From: Macrosoma leucophasiata
Taxonomy: Eukaryota; Arthropoda; Insecta; Lepidoptera; Hedylidae
DNA length: 64,000 bases
Assembly (NCBI GenBank): GCA_036365455.1
Contig: JAWQUS010000022.1
Location: forward strand, 8,556,001-8,620,000
Direction of reading: 5' to 3'
Shown here: positions 1-11,069 of the stretch, one piece after another
How the letters are laid out: each line of letters opens with the position of its first letter
Numbering within the stretch: position 1 is the first letter of the stretch
Made by a program: the position numbers and the translations under genes
Notes under the pieces: model-generated
Seen by the model: the letters and a program-made list of their open reading frames with translations, nothing else
What the model was told of the DNA's origin: nothing
The model's database searches: none

Positions 1-286
1 ATAAGTCAATTAAGTATGTGACTGTAGGTATTAAAACTAAAAGTTAAAGATATTATTAAGTTAAAATGATTTCTTAATTATTTACAAATCAAATGATTTG
101 AACGGAAAACAATAAAATGGGATTAATTATAATTACTTACAATATGTAATTATTTTCGAGTATACATTTTTTTTGTTTTTCGTAACTACACTAGTAATTT
201 CTTAATGATGATGGCAGTTAATAAGCATGAAATTCACCAAATACTGTTTTAAAACGGGGTTTTTCTCGGTATACGCATACGTAATA
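1..286. other. AT-rich stretch, no gene seen
   Basis: No open frame, tRNA or repeat boundary was recognised here. It leads into the terminal repeat of family F. Confidence 0.4.
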
Positions 287-289
287 GAT

Positions 290-368
290 TAAGATCCCAC
301 TGCAGAATCATTTCGTTCATCCAGATATGCTGCAAACCTATTTTTTACGCATATTTATGATCTAGAGA
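290..368 (+). repeat. Family F element end (solo)
   Basis: It matches the left ends at 12998 and 19495: a GATCCCACTGCAGAATCAT start followed by a conserved 60-bp AT-rich stretch. The copy stops where family A copy 1 begins, so A probably inserted into it. F is a DNA element with about 80-bp inverted ends. Confidence 0.65.
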
Positions 369-659
369 TTTTTTTTTTTTTTATGTAATCGCAGTGGCAA
401 ACAAGCATGCAGTTCACATTGATGTTAAGTGATGACTGCAGCCTATAGACATCCACACAAAGACCACGATCAAAATGCAGATGCGTTACCACTCCTGAGG
501 CTTAAGGTGTTATGCCTCTGTGCCGGAAATTACAGGGCCATACATTACCACCTGACCGGAACACGATAGTGCTGAACACTACCATTTAGCGGCAAGTATA
601 TTAGGTAATGCGGTGGTGCCTACGCCCGCGAGCTCCGTCACTGGAGCTCTACCACCAGT
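369..659 (-). repeat. Family A repeat, copy 1
   Basis: Full-length copy of the commonest repeat in the window, about 290 bp. Read on the minus strand it starts ACTGGTGGTAGAGCTCC and ends in an A-rich tail after CCATTACAT. It resembles the short 3'-tail family of lepidopteran LINEs (Bombyx BMC1-like). It has no coding capacity. Confidence 0.85.
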
Positions 660-1300
660 GAATGAGAATATAATAATAATATGTTCTTGGCTTGCCTTCA
701 TTGGCCGGTCAGAGTGGGGCGCTAGAGGTATGGCATTTGCAGAAATTTAGATAATAGGCTGTTGTCTAAATTTCTGCAAGAGCCATACACTCGGGGGTGG
801 AAGTGTCTAAAGGCATAATAGCGGGGAAGCCCGCTCCGAGCTCGAGATTACTCGCTCGTGATGGTGAAAGCGGGGTCACACCTCTCGACACCCCCAGCCT
901 CTCTCAACAGTGTTTCCCCCCGTCGACCATCGGGTTGGCTGTTTGGGGGGCCCACCAAGGAGAGGCGAGTCACCACCTGCCTAAAGTAGGATTCGATAAT
1001 GTGAGATGTTGAATATAGGCAGGTGCCGGATCTCACTCCATAGGCCCAGCCAGCTAGTCCCCCCAGTTCACCCACATAGCCCAAAGTTTGGCGAATCACT
1101 TATCATTGCAATAGTCCCATTATATTCTGCGGCGTCTGTCTGTGTCTGTATTTACTATTGATGCAGTCAGAGAGAGGTCCCGCCGAATATAACCCATTAC
1201 AAAGTAGATCAAAGTTCTCGAAAGGGCTTCTATGTGTTGGACCCCCATGTCCCCGCGCAAGCCTGACAAAGGTCCGGGGTTCAAATTTTACCTCGTGCTG
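660..1300. other. GC-richer repeat-like stretch with hairpin
   Basis: The base composition is unlike its surroundings. It starts with a hairpin at 728-788 whose arms begin GTATGGC and share the GCAGAAATTTAGA core, and continues with C/G-rich sequence. It resembles untranslated 5' sequence of a LINE, but no coding domain is visible. Confidence 0.3.
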
Positions 1301-1314
1301 ATTTTGATGATATA

Positions 1315-1528
1315 TTCACTAGGTTGCCTGTCAAAATTTGGCCGCAAGTATATTAAATTTTTTTTTTATCTTTAACAGCCAGCAACTTCTATTTGCGGCC
1401 GATTTATTTTGACTCCCTAGTATGATAATAACAAGAAAAAAATTGCTTTAATTTGATGTATATAAATAAGAAAAAAGAAAAAAAATGCCATGAAGTAAAC
1501 AATATTTTATTGAAAAAACACGGAAAAG
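1315..1528 (+). repeat. Family D element, partial
   Basis: It starts with the family D terminal repeat AGGTTGCCTGTCAAAATTTG and continues with the D body seen at 19870-20230, including ATTTTATTGAAAAAACA. The opposite end is missing and a tRNA-headed SINE (family J) follows directly. Confidence 0.65.
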
Positions 1529-1735
1529 ACGGCCCGGTTAGTCCAGCGGTGTAAGATGACCGTATGATTCGAAGGGTCGCGGGTTCGGTCCCCGCATCGG
1601 GACAAATATTTGTATGGCCGACAGATATTTGTTTCGGGTCTGGGTGTTTGTGTATGTGTTGTACGTGTACAACGGCACCCACGACACAGGTTTATAGCTA
1701 GTGTGGGGGGGCTGTTAGTGTAAGCGTATTTTATT
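1529..1735 (+). repeat. Family J tRNA-headed SINE, copy 1
   Basis: It begins with a tRNA-like head (GGCCCGGTTAGTCCAGCGGT, then a B-box-like GGGTTCGGTCC). The family body follows: an AAATATTTGTATGGCC block, a GTGTACAACGGCACCC block and an A/T tail. Three other copies, at 31421, 36234 and 56213, share head and body. Confidence 0.8.
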
Positions 1736-1865
1736 TATTTATTTATGTGAATTGCAAGCTTGTTAGCCATTTTGGTGACAAAAAAAAACTATCTCCTTTT
1801 TTACATTTTTCCTTAAAACATCCTCCCTGGTTGTAAATCACCGTCAGGTTAAGAGTGTCCAAAAT

Positions 1866-2370
1866 AAAGGAGATGTTGCGAGCTCGGCTCTGGTCCTGGT
1901 ACATGTCTTCAAAAAATGGGTAAATTAAAGAAGAATCCGAAAAAAATACAATTTATTTATTCAAGAACATATTTAGAGTTACAACCACATTTAATTCAAA
2001 CGATTTTATCATTTTCAACCGTGTTCAACATGGCGGCGATACAGCCGACGCTTGGGATAGTACCTATGTAGATAAAACAAAACGAATGCTATCTGTATAT
2101 TACTAGTGCATCACATATTATAAAAAAAAACGAGGTATCAAATCAAACAATATAAAGAAGATCCGATGAATTTTTTAAAATTGGAAATCGTTTAATATAG
2201 TATTAACACATATAATCGATTTCGATAGTATTTAGAAAATATTACTTTTTTCTCCAAGTTCTCACAATGAAAAACAATTTAAAAAATGAAAATGTCAAAA
2301 TGACATCGCCCGCCATATTCGCCATGTTGGTTTTGAGTTGCAATTCTAACTGCAAATAATGTTTTGTAAC
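1866..2370 (+). mobile_element. Family B inverted-repeat DNA element, right end lost
   Basis: It opens with the B terminal repeat AAAGGAGATGTTGCGAGCTC, and the body matches the complete copy at 48940-49466. The right inverted end is missing where family U starts. It is non-autonomous. Confidence 0.75.
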
Positions 2371-2384
2371 AATTTAAAAATGCT

Positions 2385-2597
2385 ATTACACGACACGGTA
2401 TTCAGAGTCCGGCAGAAAGGGTGGGCCTCGCGCCGGGTTGCCGCTTATTACACTATCCGGTCGACAGTGCCCTTACTCAATCGCAGTACAAATACACGAG
2501 CCGCTCCGGTCGCCCTAATTAGGAGCCTTACTCCCTAAATGTTATTACACTACCCTGACCCTCGCTATCGTACCCCGAATACCGTGCCGTGTAATAA
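2385..2597. mobile_element. Family U MITE-like element, copy 1
   Basis: Ends are imperfect inverted repeats (TATTACACGACACGG left; CCGTGCCGTGTAATA right). The interior is rich in CCCTAA-like words. Related copies lie at 4374 and 22764. Confidence 0.65.
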
Positions 2598-2599
2598 GT

Positions 2600-3222
2600 C
2601 CTTAAGGCCTCAAGATACAATTAGTAACTTTTGTGTTAATCCTGAACGCTACGCAAGACGTTTGCGAAATAGAAGGAGGTAGCTGCAAATACTAAATATT
2701 TTTTCAACAGTTTTATTTTTTACTGTCAGACAAATTTCACCTGAGTCTGCCCGAGACCACGGAAGCTGAAAAACCGAAGCATCGGGTTTGGCTTTTCCCT
2801 TTGTCAGGAAGCTGAAAAGCCGAAGCATCGGGTTCGATTTTAAACATAGAGAAACTCGCTACTCCCCTCCGGCCGCGGCGGACCGGAGAGGAGTAGCCAT
2901 ATGCAGGCTTTCCCCTTTGTCAAAGTACAAGACCAAATGATCTTATGCCTGTCGCTCAGATATTTAAATGTGTGCGTGAAATTGTTTATGTATTTTGTTA
3001 AAGTTAAGGTGTGAGTTTCGCAGTAATAGACGATTTTTGTAGTGTGAGTGTGTGTCACACGTATTTCCCCCCGCAAAAAATGACAGAATGTTTTGCATCG
3101 GTAATAAACGCTATGGCTACTCCCCTCCGGTCCACTGCGACTGGTGGGCCGTGTTGCTCTATGGATTTTAAATAATAATTTTAGTTTAATATACTCACGC
3201 GAGATAAATCCGAAAAGTAGAT
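2600..3222 (+). mobile_element. Penelope-like 3' fragment, split by family K
   Basis: The left part encodes the C-terminal peptide NPERYARRLRNRR, also encoded on the minus strand at 24123-24323, followed by the TCTGCCCGAGACCACGGAAG block. K inserted at 2845-3163. The right part (3164-3222) matches 23990-24020 in inverse. Only the 3' end is left. Confidence 0.6.
2845..3163. mobile_element. Family K fold-back element, copy 1
   Basis: Terminal inverted repeats begin CATAGAG and end CTCTATG, with inner arms of CCCCTCCGGTCC type. GATTTTAAA flanks both ends (2836-2844 and 3164-3172), an 8-9 bp target duplication. It has no protein. Confidence 0.8.
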
Positions 3223-3289
3223 AGCGATACTTGGCTTACTCAGCGATAGGTATTTTAATAATTAAATTAACAACTTTGCTTTTTGCATC

Positions 3290-3520
3290 TGTACGTATTT
3301 TATTTTTAAAGAAAAATGGAAAGAAAAAATTGACTTCAGGCGAGACTTGAACTCGCGACCCACTGGGAATCTAGTCCAGCCGCTCTTCCAATTGAGCTAC
3401 TGAAGCCCTGCCCGATTTGTCAAATCTTTCCTTCACATGTATTGCATTGCTTTATGGTAGCAGCAGCGCCATCTATTACCAACTATGCTAGTTAGGCAAC
3501 CGATATAATAGACTTTCAGC
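3290..3520 (-). repeat. Family T tRNA-headed SINE, copy 1
   Basis: The minus strand reads GCTTCAGTAGCTCAATTGG, a B-box-like GAGTTCAAGTCTCGCC and CTGAAGT, which pairs as a tRNA acceptor stem. The family tail TTTCTTTCCATTTTTCTTTA follows. It forms an inverted pair with copy 2. Confidence 0.8.
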
Positions 3521-3705
3521 AGGGCTTCAGTAGCTCAATTGGAAGAGCGGCTGGACTAGATTCCCAGTAGGTCGCGAGTTCGAGTCTCGCCTGAAGTCAA
3601 ATTTTTCTTTCCGTTTTTCTTTAAAAATAAAATATATTTCACAAGCATGTGTTAATGCGAAATAATATAAAACAATTATTAAGGGTAAAAGCATCTGTAC
3701 GTGTT
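3521..3705 (+). repeat. Family T tRNA-headed SINE, copy 2
   Basis: The tRNA-like head (GGCTTCAGTAGCTCAATTGG, box B GAGTTCGAGTCTCGC) is intact, followed by the complete tail with CACAAGCATGTGTTAATGCG. It is joined head to head with copy 1, making a long hairpin. Confidence 0.82.
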
Positions 3706-3919
3706 ATGTTAGTAATTTTTATTATGCTTTTTTCCTAAATAATCGTTGTCTACTGTTTGTTTTTATATCCTTTTCTTATGATACCTGCGGTAACTTGTTA
3801 TTGGCCTGTAGCCCCTGGCTGCATGTATCTAGAAATGTATTACCTAATATTTATAACCTAGCTGTAAGTTATCCTAAAAATGTAAAATTATAATAAAATA
3901 ATATAGTTTTATTTCAATA

Positions 3920-4057
3920 CATTTTGAACCTCTGGTTTTTCTGTAGATGTATATAGGCTGCATTTGACCTCCAGTTTTTTGTGTAGAGGTCTATAGGCTG
4001 CAGCCATCACTTAACATACATGTGAACTGCTTGCTTGCCACCTTAGTGACATGAAAA
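3920..4057 (+). repeat. Family A repeat fragment, copy 2
   Basis: This is the 3' part of family A only, with an internal duplication: the TATAGGCTGCA block occurs twice, at about 3953 and 3993. Confidence 0.6.
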
Positions 4058-4373
4058 AGGCTTTCCTGAGTTTCCTCACTGCATCTTTCGCCATTTGTAT
4101 TCTTCAGTGAATCTCCTTTTTTCCTTAAAACATCCTCCCTGGTTGTAAATCACCGTCGGGTCAAGAAAGTCCAAAATAAATCTTATCAACAAATCAATAA
4201 TTGTAACCAACATTTTACCACGAAAAAACTACATTAGAATGTGTTACTTGAATATTTATTAGTGGGTATGGACTGGAATACTAAATCCATACACTCATAC
4301 TCAAATTCCAATCTGTCTGTCTTGTCGGTATTTCGCTTTTATATCACACTAGCTGCACTCACGCCTTCTGGAC

Positions 4374-4630
4374 TTATTACACGGCACGGTATTCAGGGTA
4401 CGATAGCAAGGGTCAGGGTAGTGTAATAACATTTAGGGAGTTAGGGTCCTAATTAGAGGGACCGGAGCGGCCCGGTCAGCCTAACGCCCAAACTACACAC
4501 AGTACAAATATGAACAGTATGGAAACTACGTACAAAATGTTCAAAACGGCACACTCACACAAGCTTGCGCATCGACGCTCGAGCAGCGAGTAACTCGGAG
4601 CTGCAGCGCCGCGAGAACCGCTTAGGGGCC
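4374..4630. mobile_element. Family U element, copy 2
   Basis: The left terminal repeat TATTACACGGCACGGTATTC is intact. The body matches 22764-22954 in inverse orientation as far as about 4556. A GC-rich stretch then runs to family A. Confidence 0.6.
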
Positions 4631-4637
4631 TCGTTGA

Positions 4638-4888
4638 TTTTTTTTTAAATTTTATGGAAGTGGCAAACAAGCGTGCAGTTTACATTGATGTTAAGTGATG
4701 ACTGCAGCCTACAGACACCCACAAAAAGACCAAGGTCAAAATGCAGATGCGTTACCACTCCTGAGGCCTAAGATGTTATGCCTCTGTGCCGGAAATTACA
4801 GGGCCGTACATTACCACCGGACCGGAACACGATAGTGCTGAACACTACCATTTAGCGGCAAGTATATTAGGTAATGCGGTGGTGCCTA
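4638..4888 (-). repeat. Family A repeat, copy 3 (5'-truncated)
   Basis: The A-rich tail end is present. The 35-40 bp containing ACTGGTGGTAGAGC are missing, unlike most copies here. Confidence 0.75.
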
Positions 4889-5089
4889 AATTTCACCCTG
4901 TAGCCTTTTAATATTAAAGACAGATGTATGCCAGGGTAAAAACTAGTCTAAATGGAGTAGGTTTTTGTATTTTCATATCAAGAGTGTATCAAGAGGTATC
5001 TAATTATATTCAAGAATGCAGTTCACGTAGACTGTTAGGGGATTTTTTTAAACAATAAATTCACATAACCAGATGTTTTAGTACAACTT

Positions 5090-5435
5090 TGTAGCTCGAA
5101 TAAGAACCGACGGCCGTGGGGAAATCCAGGAAAAGAGTTCATGCGGAATAGAGGTAGCTGCACATAATAAATTTACAAACTGCTGTCAGACAAATACCAC
5201 CTCAGTCTGCCCGAGATCATGGAAGCTGAAAAGCGGGTTTTGGCGGAACTTTGATTGAAAGAGGCGTGTGGTGCTCTAATTTTATTTAATTTCCTTTGTG
5301 TATTTACGAGTTGTATTAAAATGTCATATTAGTCTGCCCGAGACCACGGAAGCTGAAAAGCGGGTTTTGGCGGAACCTTGACTGAAAGAGGCGTGTGCGA
5401 AGATTTTATTTCATTTCCTTGGTGTATTTTTGTCT
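5090..5435 (+). mobile_element. Penelope-like 3' fragment, tandem
   Basis: The TCTGCCCGAGA(C/T)CA(C/T)GG block followed by AAGCTGAAAAGCGGG occurs twice, at about 5208 and 5333, with similar trailing sequence. It matches the noncoding end of the Penelope fragments at 2.7 and 24 kb. Confidence 0.5.
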
Positions 5436-5739
5436 TATTAAATAAAGTTGGTGGCATGACATTTTGTTTGATATAGGCTTATAACAGTGCCCGTGTATAG
5501 TGAAAAAATAGAATGACATCGCGAAAACAGGCTTTTCAGGTAGCTTTAAAACTTTGACTAAGCTTCATCTTCCAGTAAGCAGTTACCACTCGAGCCTTCT
5601 TCTCTAACTCTTCTGCCCAAAGACCGTCTTCGTGCTGTGCCTATCCCCTCTTATCTCTAAATCGATCTCACAGGGAAACTCCGAGCATATTTTCTCCGTT
5701 GCCCTCTGCACCGTGAACCTTCTTATGAGACCCATAATG

Positions 5740-6345
5740 ATAGCAGAGAATATGTAATAATACTACGTATAGCATGGACACTTCGACGTCCCGTCCGATT
5801 TCCCTTCCTCGCCCTAGTGTCGAGAGATAATTGATGCTTTCCATATTATACAAATGTATAGTTTCTATTTAATTTATTATGTGTTTTTGATTATTATTAT
5901 GTGGTTATTCACTCTAGGTTAGTTTATTAAAAAAATGACGATGTAAAAGTGCTCTCCAGGAGCCTAATTATATGAATTAAATTAATAAACTGAATAAGAC
6001 GGGGTGATCCGTCTCGAGAGGCAGTTGCAGCGGGCGAGCGAGCGGTGTATTCCATGATTGATGTATGTGTAATAGCAGAGAATATGTAATAATACTACGT
6101 ATAGAATGGACACTTCGACGTCCCGCCCGATTTGCACACATACACAACCCCTTCCTCTCTTATGAGCGACGGTTGGTATTTTGTACGTGCTACGCACACA
6201 GGTGCTCGTGTAAATACAATACACGTCACTGATGGATAGAAACCAAATTAAGCGTTTGTATGGAATTTTAGCCTTATGTCCGAGGTGTGCTCTCGTTTCA
6301 GTTCCGTATGCCATCACTGGCAACACACGTTGGTCAAAGGCTCTT
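5740..6345 (+). repeat. Family Q repeat, two partial copies
   Basis: A block AGAATATGTAATAATACTAC then GACACTTCGACGTCCCG occurs at about 5745 and 6075. The second copy continues into sequence also found at 30605-30790 and, inverted, at 50240-50530. It is probably a non-autonomous DNA element. Confidence 0.5.
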
Positions 6346-6458
6346 ACTTAATACACTGTGGTAAAGACGAGGTATGTCGTAGCTTACCAAAAGCTACCCA
6401 ACGGAGTTGGATCATCATCATCAGTTAAGCAAAAAGACATTTACAATGCTCAACAATA

Positions 6459-6678
6459 AATATTGCACATCGAGCCCAGGAAGGAGACATCGGCTTATAT
6501 CGGGTCTATAGAGCGTTATCTCTTTCGCACCGTACCCATTTGACGTTTGTCGACCATTTTTCAAGTTTTGACCAATACCGGACTGTCAGTGGTTACGTAG
6601 GCAGTGTGCAACAAAGATAACGCTCTACGAAGTCGAAACGAGCCGATCGTCTCTTTCGTAGGCTCGATGTGCAATATT
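6459..6678. mobile_element. Family R fold-back MITE with an empty site
   Basis: The ends are inverted repeats (AATATTGCACATCGAGCC and GGCTCGATGTGCAATATT), with a second inverted pair carrying AACGCTCTA. At 6571-6578 it keeps an uninterrupted CCAATACC. At 58370 a related copy carries family S inserted at that point. Confidence 0.75.
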
Positions 6679-6919
6679 AACCGTATTTACTGCTGGACAA
6701 TCTCCCAAAGATTGCCACAACGAACGGTCCTAGGCCACCCTCATCCAGCGATTGCCCGCGACCTTCACCAGGTCAGGACCTTCATCTGCCCCAACAGCCG
6801 TCCGTTCTTCTAGCTATGTGTCCTGCCCACTGTTACTTGAGTTTTTTTTTAAATTGAAAATATCTTTATTGGCTTAGTCCCAAGACAACAGGTGTACATA
6901 AAAAAATAAAAACATAAAA

Positions 6920-7170
6920 ATTGTTTTATATTATTTCGCATTAACACATGCTTGTGAAATATATTTTATTTAAAGAAAAATGGAAAGAAATTTTGCCTTC
7001 AGGCGAGATAATAAATAAAAAGTAAAATGTGAAGGAAAGATTTGACAAATCGGGCAGGACTTCAGTAGCTCAATTGGAAGAGCGGCTGGACTAGATTCCC
7101 AGTAGGCCGCGAGTTCGAGTCTCGCCTGAAGTCAAATTTTTCTTTCCATTATTCTTTAAATAAAATAAAA
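6920..7170 (+). repeat. Family T SINE with inverted copy of its own tail
   Basis: The tail reads on the minus strand at 6920-7009 and a plus-strand copy with intact tRNA-like head follows at 7023-7170. The arrangement recurs at 7325-7592. Confidence 0.7.
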
Positions 7171-7324
7171 ACATAAAACTTAAAAAAAAAAACAAAAAGT
7201 ATACAGTAATAAAAAATGTAGCATAGGCAGGTACTTACCACATAAAGTTATTGTATTATTAACAAAAAAAAAGAGTAAAAAGAAAATAAACATAATAACA
7301 AAAGTAAAATTAAAAAATATAATA

Positions 7325-7592
7325 TTTGTTTTATATTATTTCGCATTAACACATGCTTGTGAAATATATTTTATTTAACTTTTTTTTTATGGCCTAACTA
7401 GCATAGTTGGCAATAAATGGCGCTGCTGCTACCATAAAGCAATGCAATAAATGTAAAGGAAAGATTTGACATATCGGGCAGGACTTCAGTAGCTCAATTG
7501 GAAGAGCGGCTGGACTAGATTCCCAGTAGGCCGCGAGTTCGAGTCTCGCCTGAAGTCAAATTTTTCTTTCCATTTTTCTTTAAATAAAATAT
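7325..7592 (+). repeat. Family T SINE with inverted tail, second case
   Basis: Minus-strand tail at 7325-7378, then a plus-strand copy from about 7390 with the GCTAGTTAGG-type 5' region, tRNA-like head and tail. Confidence 0.7.
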
Positions 7593-7780
7593 AATATGTA
7601 TTGGTAAGTACCTTCTACGATAATACCCAGTGTCTCACGGCTGCACCAAATAGATTCCAGTTCAGCGATGTATCAGGTTGAACCTAACGCTGATTTTCAA
7701 CTGGAACCTATTTGGTGACTCTGAGTTTCGCTATTCGGTGGACTATGTCGGTTACTTTGGTTCTCATGAAGCGTTGGATA

Positions 7781-8307
7781 AAAGGAGATGTTGCAAAAAT
7801 GTATGGACCTCCGGCCATGTATTGTACACAATATCATTAAACAGGCAAAATCAATATAAAAACGTTTTTTACGTAACTTCACGCCTGTAATCCCCGAAGG
7901 GGTAGGCAGAGGTAAATGCATGCACTCAAGCATACATGCAAACACCCACGACTCGCCGGTTACGTTTTGGCCCATGTAACAGGTGGCGAGCCTGTTGACA
8001 TCTCCGGGCACATTACCAAACTTTGAGGTACTGGGAAATTTCCAGAAAATGGAAAAATCCCAATAGAACCAGAGATAAAGGCTTTTTCACCATTATCTCT
8101 GATAACCCCCTACCCGGGAATCGAACCCAGGACCTCAGCGTAGTAGTAGTGGCCTGCTACCACTAGGCTACCGAGGCAGTTTTTTACTGCATATTTTCAT
8201 TTATTAGCTTTGTTTGCAGTTACAAAACATTATTTGCAGTTAGAATTGCAACTCAAAATCAACATGGCGAATATGGCGGGCGACATCGAGCTCGCAACAT
8301 CTCCTTT
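7781..8307 (-). mobile_element. Family B element, split by family C SINE
   Basis: Both B inverted ends are present (AAAGGAGATGTTGC left, GCAACATCTCCTTT right), but the middle of the element is deleted. A C SINE sits at 7873-8178. The flanks share GGAT, consistent with a short target duplication. Confidence 0.75.
7873..8178 (-). repeat. Family C tRNA-headed SINE, copy 1
   Basis: The minus strand starts CTGCCTCGGTAGCCTAGTGG, with box B GGGTTCGATTCCCGGG, and ends CAGGCGTGAAGTTAC. TTTTTTAC flanks both ends and is contiguous in other B copies, so it marks the insertion site. Confidence 0.85.
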
Positions 8308-8597
8308 GGATGATATTCTTTAAGCTTAAAAAAGTTAATGTATGTTAATCCATTACGTAATAATTAAACAAGTTGCGTAGTTTCACTTTTTAATAAATAT
8401 GTGTTAATTAGAAGTAAACAATGTGGTTCGATATTTAAAATTAGAATGACGGCTAACAGAGTTTTGGATTTTGATCAGTTTTGATTTTACGAAGTAGAGT
8501 CTTATTAGACTATGGGAGATTCACAAACCGCGCTACGACTGTACTTTGAGCAAAGTTTGCTCAGAACTTAAAAAAAAAATCGGAGATCGGTTTTATT

Positions 8598-9074
8598 AAT
8601 GTACGGCCCTGTAATTTCCGGCACAGCGGCATTAACACACTAGGCCTCAGGAGTGCTAACGCATCTGCATTTTGACCTTTGTCTTTGTGTGGGTGTCTAC
8701 CTATAGGCTGCAGTCATCACTTATTTTTTTTTTATGTAATGAATGTGGCAAACAAGCGTGCAGTTCACATTGATGTTAAGTGGTGACTGCAGCCTATAGA
8801 CACCCACACAATGACCAGAGGTCAAAATGCAAATGCGCTGCCACTCCTGAGGCTTTAGGTGTTATGCCTCTGTGCCGGAAATTACAGAGCCGTACATTAC
8901 CACCTGACCGAAACACGATAGTGCTGAACGCTACCATTTAACGGCAAGTATATTAGGTAATGCGGTGGTGCCTACGCCCGCGAGCTCCGTCACTGGAGCT
9001 TTACCACCAGTAGAAACTACTTAACAACAATGTGAACTGCAAGCTTGTTTGCCACTTCCACATTACATAAAAAA
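8598..9074 (+). repeat. Family A repeat, copy 4, split by copy 5
   Basis: The plus-strand copy runs 8598-8723 and resumes at about 9018-9074 with ACTTAACAACAATGTG and the tail. A complete opposite-strand copy separates the two parts. Confidence 0.75.
8724..9011 (-). repeat. Family A repeat, copy 5, nested in copy 4
   Basis: Complete copy from T-run to CTTTACCACCAGT. It sits inside an older plus-strand A copy. Confidence 0.85.
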
Positions 9075-9470
9075 AGTATTTCCGAAAATTAGCCCCTACA
9101 AACAGACAAACAATCAAAGTTACAAACTTTACCTCTTTATAATATACCTAAATATAGGTCCTATGTAAATAATACTAAATTTATACATATTTTGGTCTAT
9201 AATTTCAAAAATTGAATAACCTATTCATGTACGAGTATCATGACCTCAATTAATTCATAAATTAACATTATTGCAAATATAAAATATCAAATATTCTTTT
9301 AATAATAGGTATATCATTAAATCATAATAAGGTAATGCAAAAAAATTACGTGAGATTCAAATTAATTTAAATATTAAAATGTATGAGACAGCATCAGTTA
9401 AATAAAGTCCTTGTATGCAACTGCCTCGAAAATGCATCTCAAAATATAATAAATTCACTCATATTATGTT
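9075..9470. other. AT-rich stretch, nothing recognised
   Basis: Very AT-rich with no open frame of note and no repeat boundary recognised. It precedes the RTE remnant. Confidence 0.35.
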
Positions 9471-9549
9471 TCAATGTTGGTTCAGTTCATGTTGGGGTGT
9501 AAGGGGTCTCAACCAACACCATCGACACTCAAGTCAATCTTACCTGCAC

Positions 9550-10710
9550 GTGGTGCACCCTGCTGCACAACAAACGAGGCTCTGGCGACCTGCCAACACG
9601 CACTGGACCAGCGTGGCGGATTATGGTCTAAACCCCCCAGATGGAAATGCAGACGAAAGAAAGGCCCCAAGTGCCCGGCGGCTCCAGTAGCAAAACCGGC
9701 GTGGACGGGCGGTGGTCGAGCTCTGGAGCCAGGGGTGCTAAGAATCTCCGGTTGAGTCGCTTTCGTCAAACGACTTCAACATGCACAACGGAAAACCGAC
9801 GTAGGTTATCATTGGCAACACGTTAAGGACAGACGACAAAATTGCTGAGCTGGAAGAAGAATTGAACAAGTTGCACTGGGACATCTTAGAGCTATCTGAA
9901 GTCCGTAGACAGGGAGAGGACACGATAACCCTGAAGTCTGGCAACTTGTTCTTCTACCGGGAGGGCGACCAGCAGTCCCAAGGTGGTGTCGGGTTTATCG
10001 TCCACAAGTCTCTCGGTAACAACATTGAATGCATCACGAATGTGTTGAGTAGGGTCGCGTACCTGATACTCAGAATACCCAAGAGATATTCCATGAAGGT
10101 CATCCAGGTCTACGCACCGACCTCGGCACACCCGGACGACGAGGTGGAAGCTATGTATGAGGACATAAGTAGGGCCATACATACTTCCAAAACGTATTTC
10201 ACTGTTGTTATGGGAGACTTCAACGCAAAGCTGGGCAAGGGATGCGATAATGAGCTGAGAGTTGGGCAATTTGGGTGTGGGTATCGGAACCGTAGGGGCC
10301 AGAGGCTGGCCAACTTTTTGGAGAAGGAGGAACTCTTCATGATGAATTCCTTTTTCAAGAAGCCGTCTCATAGGAAATGGACCTGGATGAGCCCCGACGG
10401 TTCCACAAAAAATGAGATAGACTTCATTATGACCACCAAGAAACACATATTCAATGATGTCTCCGTGATTCACAGGGTGAAAACCGGAAGTGATCACCGA
10501 ATGGTTAGGGGCACATTGAATTTAAACGTCAAGATCGAAAGATCTCGTCTAATGAAGTCTACGCTCCGACCTACTGTTGCTCACATACAAAACCCCGAGA
10601 GCTTTCAGCTCGAATTGAAAAATCGCTTTGCTTGCCTGGAGGATTGCATCTCAGTGGACGATATGAATGACAGGTTGGTAGAAACTGTCCATTCGGTGGG
10701 GTCATTATAG
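9550..10710 (+). pseudogene. RTE-clade LINE remnant with endonuclease domain
   Basis: A frame open from about 9805 to 10710 encodes an APE-type (exonuclease-endonuclease-phosphatase) domain of the kind found in RTE LINEs. Visible motifs in order are LSEVRRQGED, VYAPTSAHPDDE, VVMGDFNAKLGKG, TWMSPDGSTKNEIDF and TGSDHRM, covering most catalytic positions. Upstream, the GC-rich 9550-9826 stretch in another frame looks like the RTE N-terminus and ends NRRRLSLATR. The stretch expected to carry the WNVRTL motif is deleted, which shifts the frame and puts a TAG at 9802. No reverse transcriptase follows 10710. The element would have nicked DNA for target-primed reverse transcription. This copy is dead on two counts. 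Confidence 0.8.
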
Positions 10711-10729
10711 TAATTAGTAGATTCAATAG

Positions 10730-10815
10730 TCGCGCGCTAACCGAGGCACGTCTACACAGAACGAGCTGCCTCGCGAGGCTGCTCGCATTGTGTGGACGCG
10801 CCTATTTACGATTCT
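10730..10815. repeat. Inverted-repeat sequence (MITE-like end)
   Basis: An imperfect hairpin around CTGCCTCGCGAGGCTG, flanked by GTCTACACA and TGTGTGGAC arms. GC content is well above its surroundings. Confidence 0.4.
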
Positions 10816-11069
10816 TGTAATATACAACTGCTACTCTGTCCGCTTAATTGTAAAAATAAATATAATTTTTAGGTATTTTCGCTGTCCTAAATTTAATTAG
10901 CTCTATCAACGTTTTAAAGATGTATGACCCCGTAATAACTATCACGGGGCAAAACCACTCAGTCACAATGTAAATATTTCTATCCATATTGTGACTCAGT
11001 CCTCTGCATTTTAATCCTTCTGCGATCCGCCCCGGCTTCACACGGGTAGGTACAATATAGGTTGTGACT

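Noticed and set aside
3521..3600. Intact-looking tRNA gene (also at 7066, 7485, 54347, 57531, 59677)
   Set aside because: All carry the same downstream tail and are repeated; the anticodon arm is mismatched. They are SINE heads.
5982..6326. 114-codon minus-strand frame with [18 protein letters not shown]
   Set aside because: It falls in family Q; the same peptide appears at 30.7 kb from another copy, so it is repeat-derived.
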